The notes beneath the pieces were generated by a model that was given only the letters and a program-made list of their open reading frames with translations, was not told the DNA's origin and searched no databases. 64,000 bases of DNA from Rutidosis leptorrhynchoides (lineage: Eukaryota > Streptophyta > Magnoliopsida > Asterales > Asteraceae): positions 105,223,501 through 105,287,500 of the forward strand of contig NC_092334.1 in the NCBI RefSeq assembly GCF_046630445.1, in the 5' to 3' direction. Positions 34,580-46,775 of this stretch are shown here, in pieces; position 1 is the first letter of the stretch, and each line of letters starts with the position of its first letter. Position numbers and translations under genes: made by a program.

Positions 34580-35681
34580 CCAAGTGTATTTCTGTCAACG
34601 GCGCAGATCTATGCTTGATCAGTTCACTTTTGATGCTATATGTTTACTTCTTTTAGATTATGACCCTCAAAGTTTGTCATTTCTTTTACCATACATACCA
34701 TGTGAGACGGCTTTTTTGGACGCTGAAGAGGCTCTTTTGTGGAGACATGTTTTGCCAAAAAGAGTTTGGAAGTTCCAAAAGAGATTTCTTTTTGTAAAGG
34801 CATGCACACACACCCATATACGGATTTAAACGCGAATATATACATGCCCACCACGGGACTCGAACCCCCAACCTATAGGTTGAATGGGTCACCTCGATAC
34901 CGCTAGGCCAATGGCCCTTTGATAGTTCCAAAAGAGATTTGGATTAGGGAAGGAGAAAAATACGATTAAAGCTTCAAAGGATTTTGATGAATTTATTTAC
35001 AAATGTATGTCTCAAAAAGATGTAGGTGTTGAAACCGGGTTGTTAGAGTCCTTGATTAAAGGATTTGAAGGACAGTGTGGTACTTCAGGAGACTCAAGAA
35101 AGTTTCTAAAAGATACCATTTTGAATTTGATGATTGCTGGTAGAGACACCACAAGTGCAACTCTTTATTGGTTCTTCTATCTCATTGCTTTAAATCCAAG
35201 CGTAGAGAAAAAGATTCGAGACAAGATTGAAAACAAACTTGACGGTCGAAAATGGGACACTTTAGGTGTAAAAGATGTGGGAGGACTAGTTTATCTTCAT
35301 GGAGGTATATGTGAAGAATTAAGATTGTACCCTGCAGTGGTTATAGAACACAAACGTCCATTACAAGATGATGTTCTTCCTAGTGGTCATGTTGTTAACA
35401 AGGACTCTAGAATCATTCTGTCGTTTTATTCAATGGGACAAATGGAAAGAATATGGGTGAAGATTGTATGGAGTTTAAGCCGGAGAGATGGATCACACAA
35501 GGAGGATGAATAAAACATGAACCGTCGTTTAAGTTCACCGCATTTAACGCAGGGCCATGCAGTCATTTTTCATTACATTTTGGAATTGGTGAAGGGTCAT
35601 AAGGTTTGTCCAAGTGATTCCATTATACTTCAAATGAAATATGGTTTGAAAGTAAGACTCTCTCCTATCAACATCAATTAA
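34580..35681 (+). pseudogene. CYP96-like cytochrome P450 pseudogene (midchain alkane hydroxylase type)
   Basis: The C-terminal two thirds of a plant CYP86-clan P450, closest by memory to CYP96A (MAH1-type, wax alkane hydroxylase; ER-bound). Visible: FTFDAICLLLLDYDPQSLS, LPYIPCETAF.DAEEALLWRHVLP, the I-helix AGRDTTSATLYW (35130-35165), the K-helix EELR (EXXR, 35314-35325), the PERW region (35478-35500), FTAFNAGP (35538-35561) and the normal end QMKYGLKVRLSPININ then TAA. The first third is absent. A SINE splits the coding sequence at 34788-34923; a one-base loss near 35458 shifts frame before PERW; and after FTAFNAGP the heme-ligand cysteine loop is replaced by a deletion, so no enzyme could form. 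CYP96 genes are usually single-exon, which fits. Confidence 0.88.
34788..34923 (-). mobile_element. tRNA-derived SINE (136 bp) inside the P450 pseudogene
   Basis: Read on the minus strand it begins ATCAAAGGGCCATTGGCC. It has a Pol III A box (TGGCCTAGCGG) and B box (GGTTCGAGTCC) about 40 bp apart and ends in an A-rich tail (ACAAAAAG). Perfect 17-bp target duplications, AGTTCCAAAAGAGATTT, flank it at 34771-34787 and 34924-34940. The intact duplication shows a fairly recent insertion by a LINE-type machinery. Taking it out restores the P450 text ..WKFQKRF + GLGKE. Confidence 0.92.
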
Positions 35682-35729
35682 TCAACTTGAATAATATGGC
35701 TATCTAATCTATTTATGAATTCTCCATTT
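35682..35729 (+). other. P450 3' flank and left target duplication of the LINE
   Basis: Short host sequence after the P450 stop. TTATGAATTCTCCATTT at 35713-35729 is the left copy of the LINE target duplication; the right copy, TTATGAATTCCCCATTT, is at 38680-38696 with one mismatch. Confidence 0.8.
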
Positions 35730-36273
35730 TTTTTTTACGGCGAAGAAGATAATTGATATATAATAAACACGGTAACTTCATCAAAACAATGAAGGTTATC
35801 GAAAAAAATACAATGGAACAATTACAAACAAGCTACAAAACATGGAAAATTACACAAGAGCATCATAAATAAAAAACTAAAGGCAAAATTTTGAAACCTT
35901 GGACACTTCATCAGACGAGAATATAGCCTCATACTTGGACCTTTCATGGGCTGAGATCTGGCCCAAGTTCAACGAAGCCCAATCTATAAACCTGATTACC
36001 CAACTTGAAACACAAAATGCACTTGCACTGCTACCTTGAGCTTGGAATTATCTAAATTGATGTTAAGATAAAAACTTGAACCTTGTGTATGAAGAGTTGC
36101 TCTCTATATTGGACACCTTAAAATGGAAACCTTCTTCAGGTGACCCACTTAAAATTAATGATGAACATCACTTCTATCTATTGACCCATCCAATGCGTAC
36201 TGACTCCATATTGCATTCATTGTGGGTTGTGGTGCTCCTTTAGTGAGCTTATTTCTTCTTTACCTACATGTAT

Positions 36274-36555
36274 TCATAACGGATGCGATCCAATGCTTCC
36301 TTTTCCATGACATAAAAATGGAAAAAAAATATCCGTTCTCCATATAGAAAGAAGTCCTCCCGATCTTTCACTTGCCTCCACTTGGATTGAATCAAACGTG
36401 TAATGTTTCCATATTTCGTTGGGCAGACTCACTTCCTTAACCATAGTCTCTTGGATTGCTAAAAAATGGGTTTGAAACCGACCAACAAATAACCCCGCCA
36501 TACGCCCTCATGATTTGTTACCTAGGTCGCGTATGTTCCACGAGGCGTTCCTCAT
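36274..36555 (-). pseudogene. LINE ORF2 remnant (AP endonuclease N-terminus)
   Basis: Starts ATGAGGAACGCC with the ATG overlapping the ORF1 stop (ATGA, 36552-36555), the arrangement for stop-and-restart translation. The text MRNASWNIRDLG..., then FLAIQETMVKEV (QET includes the catalytic-site glutamate) and EASERSGGLLSIW, is the start of a plant LINE endonuclease. There is one in-frame TGA 16 codons in. It ends after about 93 residues because the rest of ORF2 is deleted. Confidence 0.85.
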
Positions 36556-38459
36556 TGTTTTGAGGGTTTGACGGGAGTGTAATCATCTGTCATGTTCTCC
36601 ATTAAGACCCCAAAGTTATACAATTCCTCTTTATAGGAGATTTTTTTTGCCACGAAAGATGAATTACCAACACCACTTTGTTTACGAGAGGTGCTTTGCC
36701 CAACTACATGTACAATTTCGCTTGTAGTGTCAAAGATATCGGAAATATTAGGTATTTCATCAATCCATTTGCTCCCATTGTTACGACCACTAAGTTTTTT
36801 AGATACTTTTGGTTGTAAAATAATTTCATTGCTAACTTTTGAAAGGGTGCATCTTTCTTTGATTTCGTTACAAGAGCTCCTGCACGCAGAGCTTATACAC
36901 TCGTCGTTTGAAATATCAGTGGGTTTGGCACTTTCTGTAACCTTAGCAGCAAAAGTTGTATCCTTGTTGAAATAAATGGATTGGTTAGCAGATTTAGAAA
37001 GGGGTACATTTGAAGGACTTTTTGGTGAAATAACTTCAAGGGTAGGGTAGTCTTTCTTATTAAGGTTGAAAGGTATATTTTGGGATAAAGATGGGTCTAC
37101 AGAAATAGGTACACTGTTAGTATCAACCCTTTTGTCGATTGGTTCCCTATCACAAGATTTGAACAAAGACTTTTTAATTTCCTCTACAATTGACTTTGTA
37201 CTTTGCCCCATACCTTTTTGACTTCTAACAGCAAGGGTTACCTTCTCAAGGGAGTTATGCACCACTCCAAATGTACTTGATTTTTTAGGGGTGTGAAAAT
37301 TCAAATCTTCAACAGAAACTCTAAACTCGCCTTCTTCCACATCGGCTTACGTGCCTACATGACCGTTTTCCGGCACCGGAGAATCATTTTGATCGGACTT
37401 CTGTAACTCAGCAGCTGCGTTAATGGAGCATTGTAAAACCGAGTTGTACTCAATGATAGTCTCGTCACTAACAATCTCTACCTCTTCGTTGTAGTTGATT
37501 TCTTCGACCCAAACGTTGCAAGTATCGATATTGGCAACGTTAGCTGTGACCATTTTACCAATAGGTCAAGGGTTATAAATTTCAATCAACGCAAACACGA
37601 CGTCTGTGCGTTTAAGCCTATGTGAGTTACAATTGATGTGTAGAACTCTCCCAAAGTTTTGTGCAACTTCGATCGTACAATTGGGAGAGCAACAATCGTA
37701 AGGGATGCCTGAGATCGCTAATTTAGCTATTCTAGAAAACTTGTTCCTTCTTTGAGCCATTGGAATAACCTCAAGGAATTCCATCTCACTTAAAGTCGGT
37801 CCCATCGCCATCCTCTTGAAACTTTCCTTGTCGGAACATTGAACAATATAACCGAAGAGACCCCATGCTGAAATCGATTCTATGGCAACAAATCGACTTT
37901 TCAACCAACTAGACAATTTTAGAGCTGAGATGGGGGTCTTGTCAATGATGAGAGCAGTTAAGTTGATGCTTTTACATGTATCCTCATTGAAAGAAAGGTT
38001 AAATGAGGGGTTAACAGTAGGTTTTTGTGGGTGGTGGTGATTATGATTATTTGAAAAATTGGAATCAAGAATGATATCCTTCTTTGCATACCCAACCGTA
38101 AGAGTCATTCCGTTTATAATTTTTCCGTTCATCGTATTCAATGCTCTGGTTGCTTCTTGAATATTTTTGAACATAACGAAGGCGTAAGAACGAGCCTTTT
38201 TCCATGAAATACTCGTAATCGTTCCGAAACCGTAAAAAATATTTCGGATGACGGATGGGTTAGTGAAACGAGAGAGGTTTCCCAAGAAAATGGTGGATTT
38301 TGGTGAGTTAACATTTCGATTCTTTGAGGTATAGGTGTTGGAAGGATGAGAATTTGTGTGATTGTTTTTGATTGGGATGGAGTTGGGGTAGGATGGTTTA
38401 AAGGGTAGAGAGAGTTTGGGAGTCATGGAAGGATTCATCACGATCAGAGACTTGATCAA
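36552..38459 (-). pseudogene. LINE ORF1 with RRM domain
   Basis: A single frame of about 635 codons with two in-frame stops (TGA at 37566-37568, TAA at 37347-37349). Near residues 45-125 lies an RNA-recognition motif: STIFLGNLSRFTN (RNP2) and SYAFVMFKNIQEATRALNTM (RNP1), as in many plant L1 ORF1 proteins. A second conserved block (SAWGLFGYIVQCSDKESFKRM, residues 195-220) and a CCSPNC motif follow, then a long Ser/Lys-rich tail. In the family ORF1 coats the element RNA. It is not a host RRM gene, because ORF2 endonuclease follows directly. Confidence 0.87.
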
Positions 38460-38679
38460 GATGGATTAGGAGGCAATTAATAGAATACCAAAGCTCATCA
38501 ATCTCTATGAGACAAATGATCGAACAGTTGGTGGGCAAGTAAGAAAAAAAGAAAGTAAAGATTTTAAAAAGGAAGGAAGTGAAGGTGGTGGTTAGTGGTG
38601 GAGATGGGTGGTTGAATGCTGAAAAGAGTAGAAAAAAAGGATGGCAGGGAAGTAACTATACGTTACCGGTGAAAAGAGA

Positions 38680-38744
38680 TTATGAATTCCCCATTTATGT
38701 TATAACTTATCATGCTTAACTTTTAATAGATTTGGCAATAAATG

Positions 38745-38746
<2 letters not shown>
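38680..38746. other. right flank of the LINE
   Basis: Contains the right LINE target duplication (38680-38696) and AT-rich single-copy-looking sequence up to the microsatellite. Nothing else seen. Confidence 0.6.

Positions 38747-38839
<93 letters not shown>
38747..38839. repeat. (TA)n microsatellite, left of the MITE
   Basis: An uninterrupted run of TA for about 93 bp that stops exactly at GGTGAGGATCC, the first bases of the MITE. Confidence 0.95.
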
Positions 38840-39678
<839 letters not shown>

Positions 39679-39942
39679 ACCAGGTTTAAGAGCATGTGCG
39701 TTGCACGATGGATTTAATATTATTTCAAAGATAGCGTACGTATAATATTAGTAACATAACATTAAAACATATACTATGTTTCATATATATGATATGAATG
39801 AAACATATTTAAAAAATATATTATACTTGATGGATCTCATAATAATGTAACATAATTCAGATATTTAAAATAAAAAACATTAAACATACATAATAGTTCA
39901 TAGATATCATATAAATGGAAATTATTTAAAACATGTCTTCAA

Positions 39943-40413
39943 TTAAGTCTCTAAGTGTTGCAAGACTTCTTTGTATACCACATTTTTTGTGGTGTTGGAT
40001 AGTTTGTTATCCTTGTCTAAGATTAATATCTTGATTCCTTGCCGATTAGTAACCCGAGATAGTGCAACGTATAGTTGTCCATGACTAAAGACCGGTTTTG
40101 AAAGAAATAAACCAACACGCGATAGTGATTGTCCTTGACTTTTATTTATTGTCATTGCAAAGCAGACCGACAATGGATATTGTCTTCTTTGGAATCTGAA
40201 AGGCATTTTCTTGTCCGTCGGTATGATAAGCATACGTGATAAAGCTGTAATCTTCCCCACGTTTGAGCCGGTTAAAATTTTTGCTTTGATGATTTTTTCT
40301 CCTAAGTGAAAAATTTGTAAACGTGTACCGTTACACAAACCTCCTGCCTGATCTATATTTCGAAGTAACATAACTGGTACACCAATTTTGAGCCTCAGAT
40401 TGTGCTTTGGTAA
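39943..40413 (-). pseudogene. Helitron PIF1-type helicase, C-terminal part
   Basis: 142 open residues plus LRLKIGVPVM upstream. Motifs: GVPVMLLRNIDQAGGLCNGTR, the motif V region CFAMTINKSQGQSL and the motif VI region GQLYVALSRVT, all conserved in PIF1/RepHel helicases, then the usual end near VYKEVL. It joins the middle part at 49204 exactly at the GGTAA duplication (..EVSGLP/KHNLRLK..). In the family this domain unwinds DNA during rolling-circle transposition. Confidence 0.92.
40409..40413. repeat. target-site duplication GGTAA (left) of the Tekay-type element
   Basis: GGTAA before TGTAACATCCC; repeated at 49204-49208 directly after the right LTR. Removing one copy with the element restores the helicase reading. 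Confidence 0.92.
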
Positions 40414-40635
40414 TGTAACATCCCGTGATTTTCCGTTAAATTTATTTTAACACCGTCTTTTTTTTTAATAATATCTTTCGTTATTCAAATTTGTATCTTT
40501 CGTTAACTAACGTTCATAATATTCTCGTTATCTAATTATAACGTCATCCGTTACTCGAACGTTTTTAAAATATTCGTTGGGTTAATTTCCGCACCCGCTT
40601 TGAAACTCGAGGGACCGAGATTGCCAAATGGGCAA

Positions 40636-40658
40636 ACTAGTTGACTAGGTCAACTAGT
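40636..40658. promoter_or_regulatory. W-box inverted repeat in the LTR
   Basis: ACTAGTTGAC-TAG-GTCAACTAGT: two 10-bp perfect arms around three bases, each holding TTGAC, the WRKY-factor core (established for plants). A third GTCAAC follows. The same block is in the 3' LTR near 46998-47020. Confidence 0.6.
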
Positions 40659-41548
40659 CAACCCACTTACCACATCCATTCATTTCATCTCCACCTCCCA
40701 CTTTTATCCTCCTCTTTCTCTCTACTTCCCATTTTTGAACTCAAAACCCTCAAACATAAAATCATCATCTAAATCCGATTGGAGAAGCAAACATCAAAAC
40801 AAATTACATTTTCGTGATCCTCTCTTCATCCTCTACATTTTGATACCAATATCATCAAGTTTGGGTAACTTTCTAAAAACTCTAGATTTCTATAAATTCG
40901 TGTTTTTGACTTGAAATTGTGTTAGTTAGTGTCTATGGCTCGTGTATAACATGAATACATGTTTTGTTTGCTCGATTTGTTGATTTGAGTAACTAGTATG
41001 AACTTTGAAATGGGTGTGCTTAATCTTTGATTTTGGATGATTAAATGTTGTTTAAGTGTTAAAGTTCATGTATTAAATGTGTTACTAGCATCATTAGCTT
41101 CAATTTGATGTGTAGGTTGATTAAGAAAACTTCAAAAGCATGATTATTGATTTTGAGATGTTTGACTAGGGTTTGATAGTTCTTGACATGAATTTTTGGA
41201 TGCTTGAATGCCATGGAATGTTAATTGTTAGTGTTTAGTTGTAATGTATGCCTCATTACCTTCAAAACGGCATATCATATGTGAGAATTGGATTCCCGAA
41301 ACTCAAAATGCATTTGATGAACTTGAAAATTTGAAAATAGACTTTTATTGATCACTTGACGAGAAATCGGTTGTTGAAAATGATGTTTTTGATTGATGAT
41401 ACATGTTTAGTTGTGTTCCTTGTCAAAAGAGCTTTCCAACGGTATAAGATACGCCTTCTAGTTGTTTACGGTTTGCGTTTTATGGTTGTTTGAAGTTTTG
41501 ACCAAGACTTGAACATTTGAAACTGACCAGGCACCAGACCCCGTGTAT

Positions 41549-41582
41549 GGCCGCGGCGCGGCGCTCCAGGTCGCGGCGCGAC
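41549..41582. promoter_or_regulatory. GC-rich paired block in the Tekay-type LTR
   Basis: GGCCGCGGCGCGGCGCTCC and GGTCGCGGCGCGAC lie side by side with a two-base gap, almost pure G/C in an AT-rich LTR; repeated in the 3' LTR at 47911-47944. Position upstream of a TATA-like box (about 100 bp) parallels the palindrome pairs of the Athila LTRs. Confidence 0.5.
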
Positions 41583-41732
41583 ATAAGCCGCGTCCAGATT
41601 CTGTTTCCCTTGACCTTTTTACGAAAAATGTTTGGCCCGTTCTAGACCTCCGATTCACATGAGATTTGTTCTAACATGCTTATATATGAATAAAAACCTC
41701 AGAAAAATAGTTCGGGACCCGACCCGAACGTG

Positions 41733-41780
41733 TTGACTTTCGTTGACTTTGACCGGCCAAAGTTTGACTTTTTGTCAAAC
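41733..41780 (+). promoter_or_regulatory. W-box cluster in the Tekay-type LTR
   Basis: Within 50 bp there are three TTGACT/C motifs, one more TTTGACT and one inverted GTCAAA, next to TTCGGG-ACCCGA-CCCGAA, another inverted repeat at 41711-41728. WRKY factors bind TTGAC(C/T) during defence and stress, so the LTR may be stress-responsive (inference). Also present in the 3' LTR around 48093-48145. Confidence 0.5.
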
Positions 41781-42843
41781 TTAACCAAATGATTATGCAA
41801 CCTTCCTAACTTGTTTCTGTACTTGTATCTTGCATGAAACTTGATAATTTGATTCACATGCTACATAATTGAGTCGTAACGAGCCATAGGACTAATTGAG
41901 CACATTTCACCCGACCTTGTGTCGTAACCGGTAAATTGATACAACTTACTTGTTTAGGTCAAGGTTAAGCAAATTTCATGCACACATTTACCTTGTGAAG
42001 TACTTTTATACTCGTGCACTCGAGGTGAGATCATAGTCCCACTTTTTCAACAACTTTTATATTTTTAAATCGTGGGCTGAGAAACTTATACGTTACATAC
42101 TTATATACATTTCATATGTATATATACCTTTCATACTTTTATACATCGAACACGAATAGGAATACAAAGATACGGACGAGTTTGAACGAAAATCCTCAAT
42201 TCAATTATCATTAATTACATCAGATGGTGTAAGCGAGACTATGTTGTGTGGATCCATACGGGTTTGACTAACCCTCATTCGGACGGTTCGCTACCATTAA
42301 GCGAATGAAATATATTCTGGTACGGTGTATGTTCTAACACTTTTATGCTGAGGTAAATGATACGGTTAAGCTTTGATAATTGGGTGCTCGGTAAACAACA
42401 ATACTTATGGAATTCAAACGATTCGGAAAATCGACTTATACTATAACTTGTGGTTCAACTTATTTTACTTACATACTCATTTACTAAACCTATGATTTCA
42501 CCAACGTTTTCGTTGACAGATTCTTCTATGTTTTTCTCAGGTTTTGAATGCTTAAGTGATACATGCTTCCGCACTCTTTTGATACTTGCTTGGATGTCGA
42601 GTATACATGCATATTTGGAGCATCTTTTTGGCTACTTTTAAATTGTGTCGCATAGGTTTCAATTGTACGTTTAACATTGTAATGTAACTAGCCGTCGAAC
42701 TTCTTTTTGTAAACTTGAAACACCCTTTTACATTGAAATGAATGCGACATATTTTGGTCAAACGTTGTCTTAAAGACTTATGACCATGTAATGGGACCTA
42801 CGTAGTCGACGCCGTCACTTGACGATTGGTCGGGGTCGCTACA

Positions 42844-43263
42844 AGTGGTATCAGAGCGTTGGTTGTAGGGATTTAGAGTTCATTGGTGTCGACCCCGAGT
42901 CATAGGGTACATTAGTGAATCTAGACTACAACCGGCATATAGACTGAGGTAGGAACTACTTGACTATTTGTGCATTATACTCGAACTCTCCTATCATATC
43001 TAACTCTTATTCGATTTTGATATCACGTTGTAAAATTTGATTGACACGCCACCTTGACTTTATGAAGTAATGTTAAATGCACATGTGAATCAGGGTAATA
43101 TAATTTCCGGGATTATATTACGGTGGTTCACATGGACGTTCCGACATTATGACATAAAGAATTTAAGGCGGGTTAAGGAAATTTTCTCTTTATCCTTATT
43201 CCATATCACGGTTGGTATTATTGAGAATACTAACCAACGATATTCTTGTGTCTTGAAGGAACA
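42844..43263 (+). other. primer-binding site and leader of the Tekay-type element
   Basis: AG then TGGTATCAGAGCG (42846-42858), complementary to the 3' end of plant initiator tRNA-Met, two bases after the LTR. About 400 bp of leader follow before gag. Confidence 0.88.
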
Positions 43264-44375
43264 ATGGCTCGTCGACGCGCTCCTCCCGAAACTCCCGAAC
43301 AAGCTATACAACGAATGATAGCCACCGCCGTGGATGCGGCCATGGCCGGTCACTCTTCCAACAACAATAACAATAACAACAATCACAACAACAACAACAA
43401 TGGAGCCGGTAATTCAAATGATGGGTGCTCCTATAAGAACTTCATGGGGTGCAAACCTCACACTTTCGATGGGACCGGAGGACCGGTTGTGCTCACCCGA
43501 TGGTTTGAGCAAATAGAAGCCGTTTTTAGCATAAGCGGTTGTCGGGACCAAGACAAAGTCAAATATTCCACCCACACTTTCGCCGGTATCGCTCTCACAT
43601 GGTGGAATACGTATGTACTATCGGTGGGTATCGATGAAGCCCACACTCTTTCATGGGCCGACTTAAAGAAAAAGATGATCACCGAATACTTCCCGCGCGA
43701 AGAGACCCGTAAGCTTGAACACGAACTAAGAACTTTAAAAGCGGTCGGGAATGACCTAAAGGCATATAACCAACGATTTTCTGAGCTAGCCTTGATGTGC
43801 CCAAACCTCCTGACCACCGAGTCTCTCAGGGTTGAACTTTACATGGATGGTCTCCCCAAGAGCATCAAAAAAAAAAAGGAGTAATGTCATCCAAACCCAC
43901 TAATCACCAAGAGGCCTTGAATATGGCCCGTCAATTGATCGAAACGGTAGACGAGATTGAAGTGCCGACACCTAGAGCCGAGGATGAGTCGGGTGACAAC
44001 AAAAGAAAATGGGAAGCCCCCCAATCGAGCAACTACAACAACAACAACCTTGCCAAGGAACCTTTCACCTCCGTCGGCAGGAAAAGCTATGCCGGGACAC
44101 GACCTTTTTGCAACAAATGCCACAAGCATCACTTTGGTGAATGTGGCAAGCTAATTTGCCACCGGTGCCAGGGAAGTGGTCATATTGCCAAATATTGTGG
44201 AAGTACTGCCCCCGTCAGTCAAAAGGGACCCAACACACAAAAGCCAGGTGTTTGTTTCGAATGTGGCCAACCGGGTCATTTTAGGAATGCATGTCCAACG
44301 GAGAAAGCCAACCCCAACACACGCGGCCGAACTTCCAACATTAGCACCGAGGATGCTCGAGACGACATGAACTAG
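43264..44375 (+). pseudogene. gag of the Tekay-type element
   Basis: Starts MARRRAPPETPEQ, then an Asn-rich tract, then the chromovirus gag domain (FMGCKPHTFDGTGGP, TRWFEQIEAVFSISGC, ALTWWNTYV, YFPREETRKLEHEL). Two zinc knuckles follow: CHRCQGSGHIAKYC and CFECGQPGHFRNAC (CX2CX4HX4C). Upstream of the first knuckle there is also a CNKCHKHHFGEC motif. In the family it forms particles and binds RNA. Recognisable throughout, but broken. Confidence 0.88.
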
Positions 44376-46775
44376 TCACGGGTACGTTTCTTCACAACAA
44401 ACCGTATACTTCATACTTATTCGATTCGATTACCGCTAGACGTTTTATAACCAAGTCTTTGACTCGTGCTCTTTGCACTCCACCTATCCCCCTAGACACT
44501 ACTTAGGCAATTTAAGTGACCAACGAAAAATATTGTGTGTCTATAAATTTCTATCGGAGGATATACGTTAAACTTATCGGGTGGATAATTTGAATTTTGA
44601 CTTGACACCTATAGAACTAGGGAGCTCGGAACCTATTCGTTAAGGAGAAATTGTTTCCCTACAATTATGCATAGATTATTGTGAACTAAGTAATTTTTGG
44701 TTGAAAACCGATGCCCTCTTCCTCGTATCCATGGCCTCATGATTATTTGCGTGAAACCCGTGTGTATTCCAAAACGATCTCCGTTCCGATTATCATCAAT
44801 TGGGGGTTAAGGGAGATGATGTCTCCTAAGCCATTTTCCGAACTCGCAACATTAGTTGTAAATCTCTCTTAGCACCATTCGATTTATTTAGGACTCCGTC
44901 CGTATTCATGAACCTCCTAAACGACGTATGCAAACTTATCTAGACAAATCCGTTATCGTATTTATTGATGATATCTTAACCTATTCAAGTAAAGAAGGAA
45001 AACGAACAACTTTACCGTCTTACGCTCGAACTGTTGAGAAAAGAGCAACTCCATACCAAATTCTCCAAGTGGGAATTTTTGTTGAACGAAGTCCAATTTT
45101 TCTAGACCATGATGTTAATGGTCAAGGCATTACAATCAATCTCGAAATCAAGCCGCACGTAATCAGGAAACTCTCCCCACTCAGACTTGTATTCGTAAAA
45201 ATCTTAGATCTCGCCGGTTATTACCGAAGATTCATTTCTGACTTTTCTCGTGTTACACGACTTCTAACCTCGTTAACTCATTGAAGGAAAATTTAAACCC
45301 CTCCGTGCCCGAACCTTGAGCGTGATTTTTCACACCAACATTACTAGCTAAATTCGTATAGCACTATATGGAACACAAATATGGAAATATTTCTACTTGA
45401 ACGCCGAAAGGCATACCCTCTCGACTCAAAATCAATGTAACTGAAATTTACTACTTCGCACGAAGAATTCAAATACCTCTGTTATTCCACCGTTACCGTC
45501 TGATGTTACTGGAACTTAAGGTAACCCACAATCCAAAGATACTTCACTCTTCTTCGACTTAACGTCCTTGTGTTTCCGATAAACGACCCACTACTATTCA
45601 ACCCCGAACTATACAACTACGTGTACTATCTCGTTTCTCTTTCAAACTTCAACTTTTAACAACTGGATACACAATATGGCAACCTCGAGATGTAAACTCA
45701 TCCTATCTAAGTCCTCATTTCACTCCTACCTTCATCGCTCGCACTTCCGTATAAGGAAACCTTTGTAACAATTTGATGGATAGAGAAACTCTTCATATTA
45801 CATTAGTATTCACCACGAGGGTGAATAGTCCTAACGAACATTTTGAGCCCTAACTAACTCGTTCAAACATATCTTAAGGAATTCTTTTTCTAATACGGTG
45901 TACCATTGCCAATTACTTCGAATCAATACTCGTATCGCTTCTAGTTTTGCAAGAAACCTTGGGAACCCGCTTAGACATGAGTACCGCGTACCACCCACAA
46001 ATCGATGAACCGAGCAAACGAACGATTTACATCTTGGAAAGACATGTTTCGATCTTGCATTGTCGCTTTTAGTTGATCCCTCATACTACGATAGTTACCA
46101 TTCGTGTACCAACGCCGCACTTCCGAAATCCTATATGACCGCAAATGTCATACCCCTATTCGTTGGGCCAACGCATGTGGCAAACAAACACCGAATCTTA
46201 ACCCGTTCAAGAAACAACAATTGAGATCATTCAAGTCCGAGAAGGGCTCGAGACGACCCGTAGTCGCCAAAAGAGTTATACCAAACTTAGATGAAAACCT
46301 CGCAAAATCCCAGTGTGTGACCGCGTAGTATTGAAAAACCGCACCTTGGAAAGGTGTAATTCATTTTGGGAAATCGAGGAAGGTTATATCCGCAATATTG
46401 AACCTTTTGAAACCTTGGGGCGTATTGGAGCCGCTCCCTACCATTTAGAACTGCAGACTCAATTAAGTTTCCGTTTACCTTACATTTCGTGTAACAAACT
46501 TAGAAACGTGTCCTGCGGAACAGGAACTTGCAATCCTTCTAGATGCACCAACTATTGATGACAAACTACTCTTCATAGGAAAACCGGCTGAACTTGTGGA
46601 TCGTAAAACCAAACCTTACTACTACGTAACACCCCGACTATTCAGATTCGTGGAAATGCCTAAGGATGTATCTTCACTGCTCCGTAGATTGAACAACGCT
46701 AGGTCTCGAGTAAGAGACATCGACTACTACTTCCAACTAAATTTCGGGACGAAATTTCTTTTGAGGTGTGGATAA
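44376..46775 (+). pseudogene. decayed pol region of the Tekay-type element
   Basis: Only scraps are readable: an RT piece around VIVFIDDILTYSS (44948-44986) with LAGYYRRFISDFS (about 45210-45250), integrase-like scraps near 45950-46060, and a chromodomain-like scrap (PAELVDRKTK) near 46585. Many breaks; no open frame longer than about 120 codons. It is shorter than a full Tekay pol. Confidence 0.75.

Larger units (their letters stand above)
35730..38679 (-). mobile_element. L1-type LINE with ORF1 and only the start of ORF2
   Basis: Minus-strand non-LTR retrotransposon of about 2.95 kb, bounded by a 17-bp target duplication (one mismatch) and a poly(A) end (T run at 35727-35736). 5' UTR 38460-38679, ORF1 38459-36552, ORF2 start at 36555, then 3' UTR down to the tail. 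ORF2 stops after the first 90 or so residues of the endonuclease; the rest of endonuclease, reverse transcriptase and C-terminus is gone by an internal deletion. So the copy is full-length at both ends but shortened inside. Confidence 0.88.
40414..42843 (+). repeat. 5' LTR of the Tekay-type element
   Basis: TGTAACATCCCG..GGGTCGCTACA, 2430 bp. Holds an inverted-repeat W-box hairpin (40636-40658), a GC-rich paired block (41549-41582) and a W-box cluster (41733-41780). TATA candidates are CTTATATATGAAT at 41679-41691 and CTTTTATATTTTTAAA near 42053. No gene. Confidence 0.92.

Noticed and set aside
34539-35513. Functional P450 gene
   Set aside because: The first third is missing, a SINE interrupts it, the frame shifts and the heme-cysteine loop is deleted.
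37566-38459. Host RRM RNA-binding protein gene
   Set aside because: It continues in frame into an ORF1 tail, overlaps a LINE endonuclease start by ATGA, and the whole is framed by a target duplication and poly(A).
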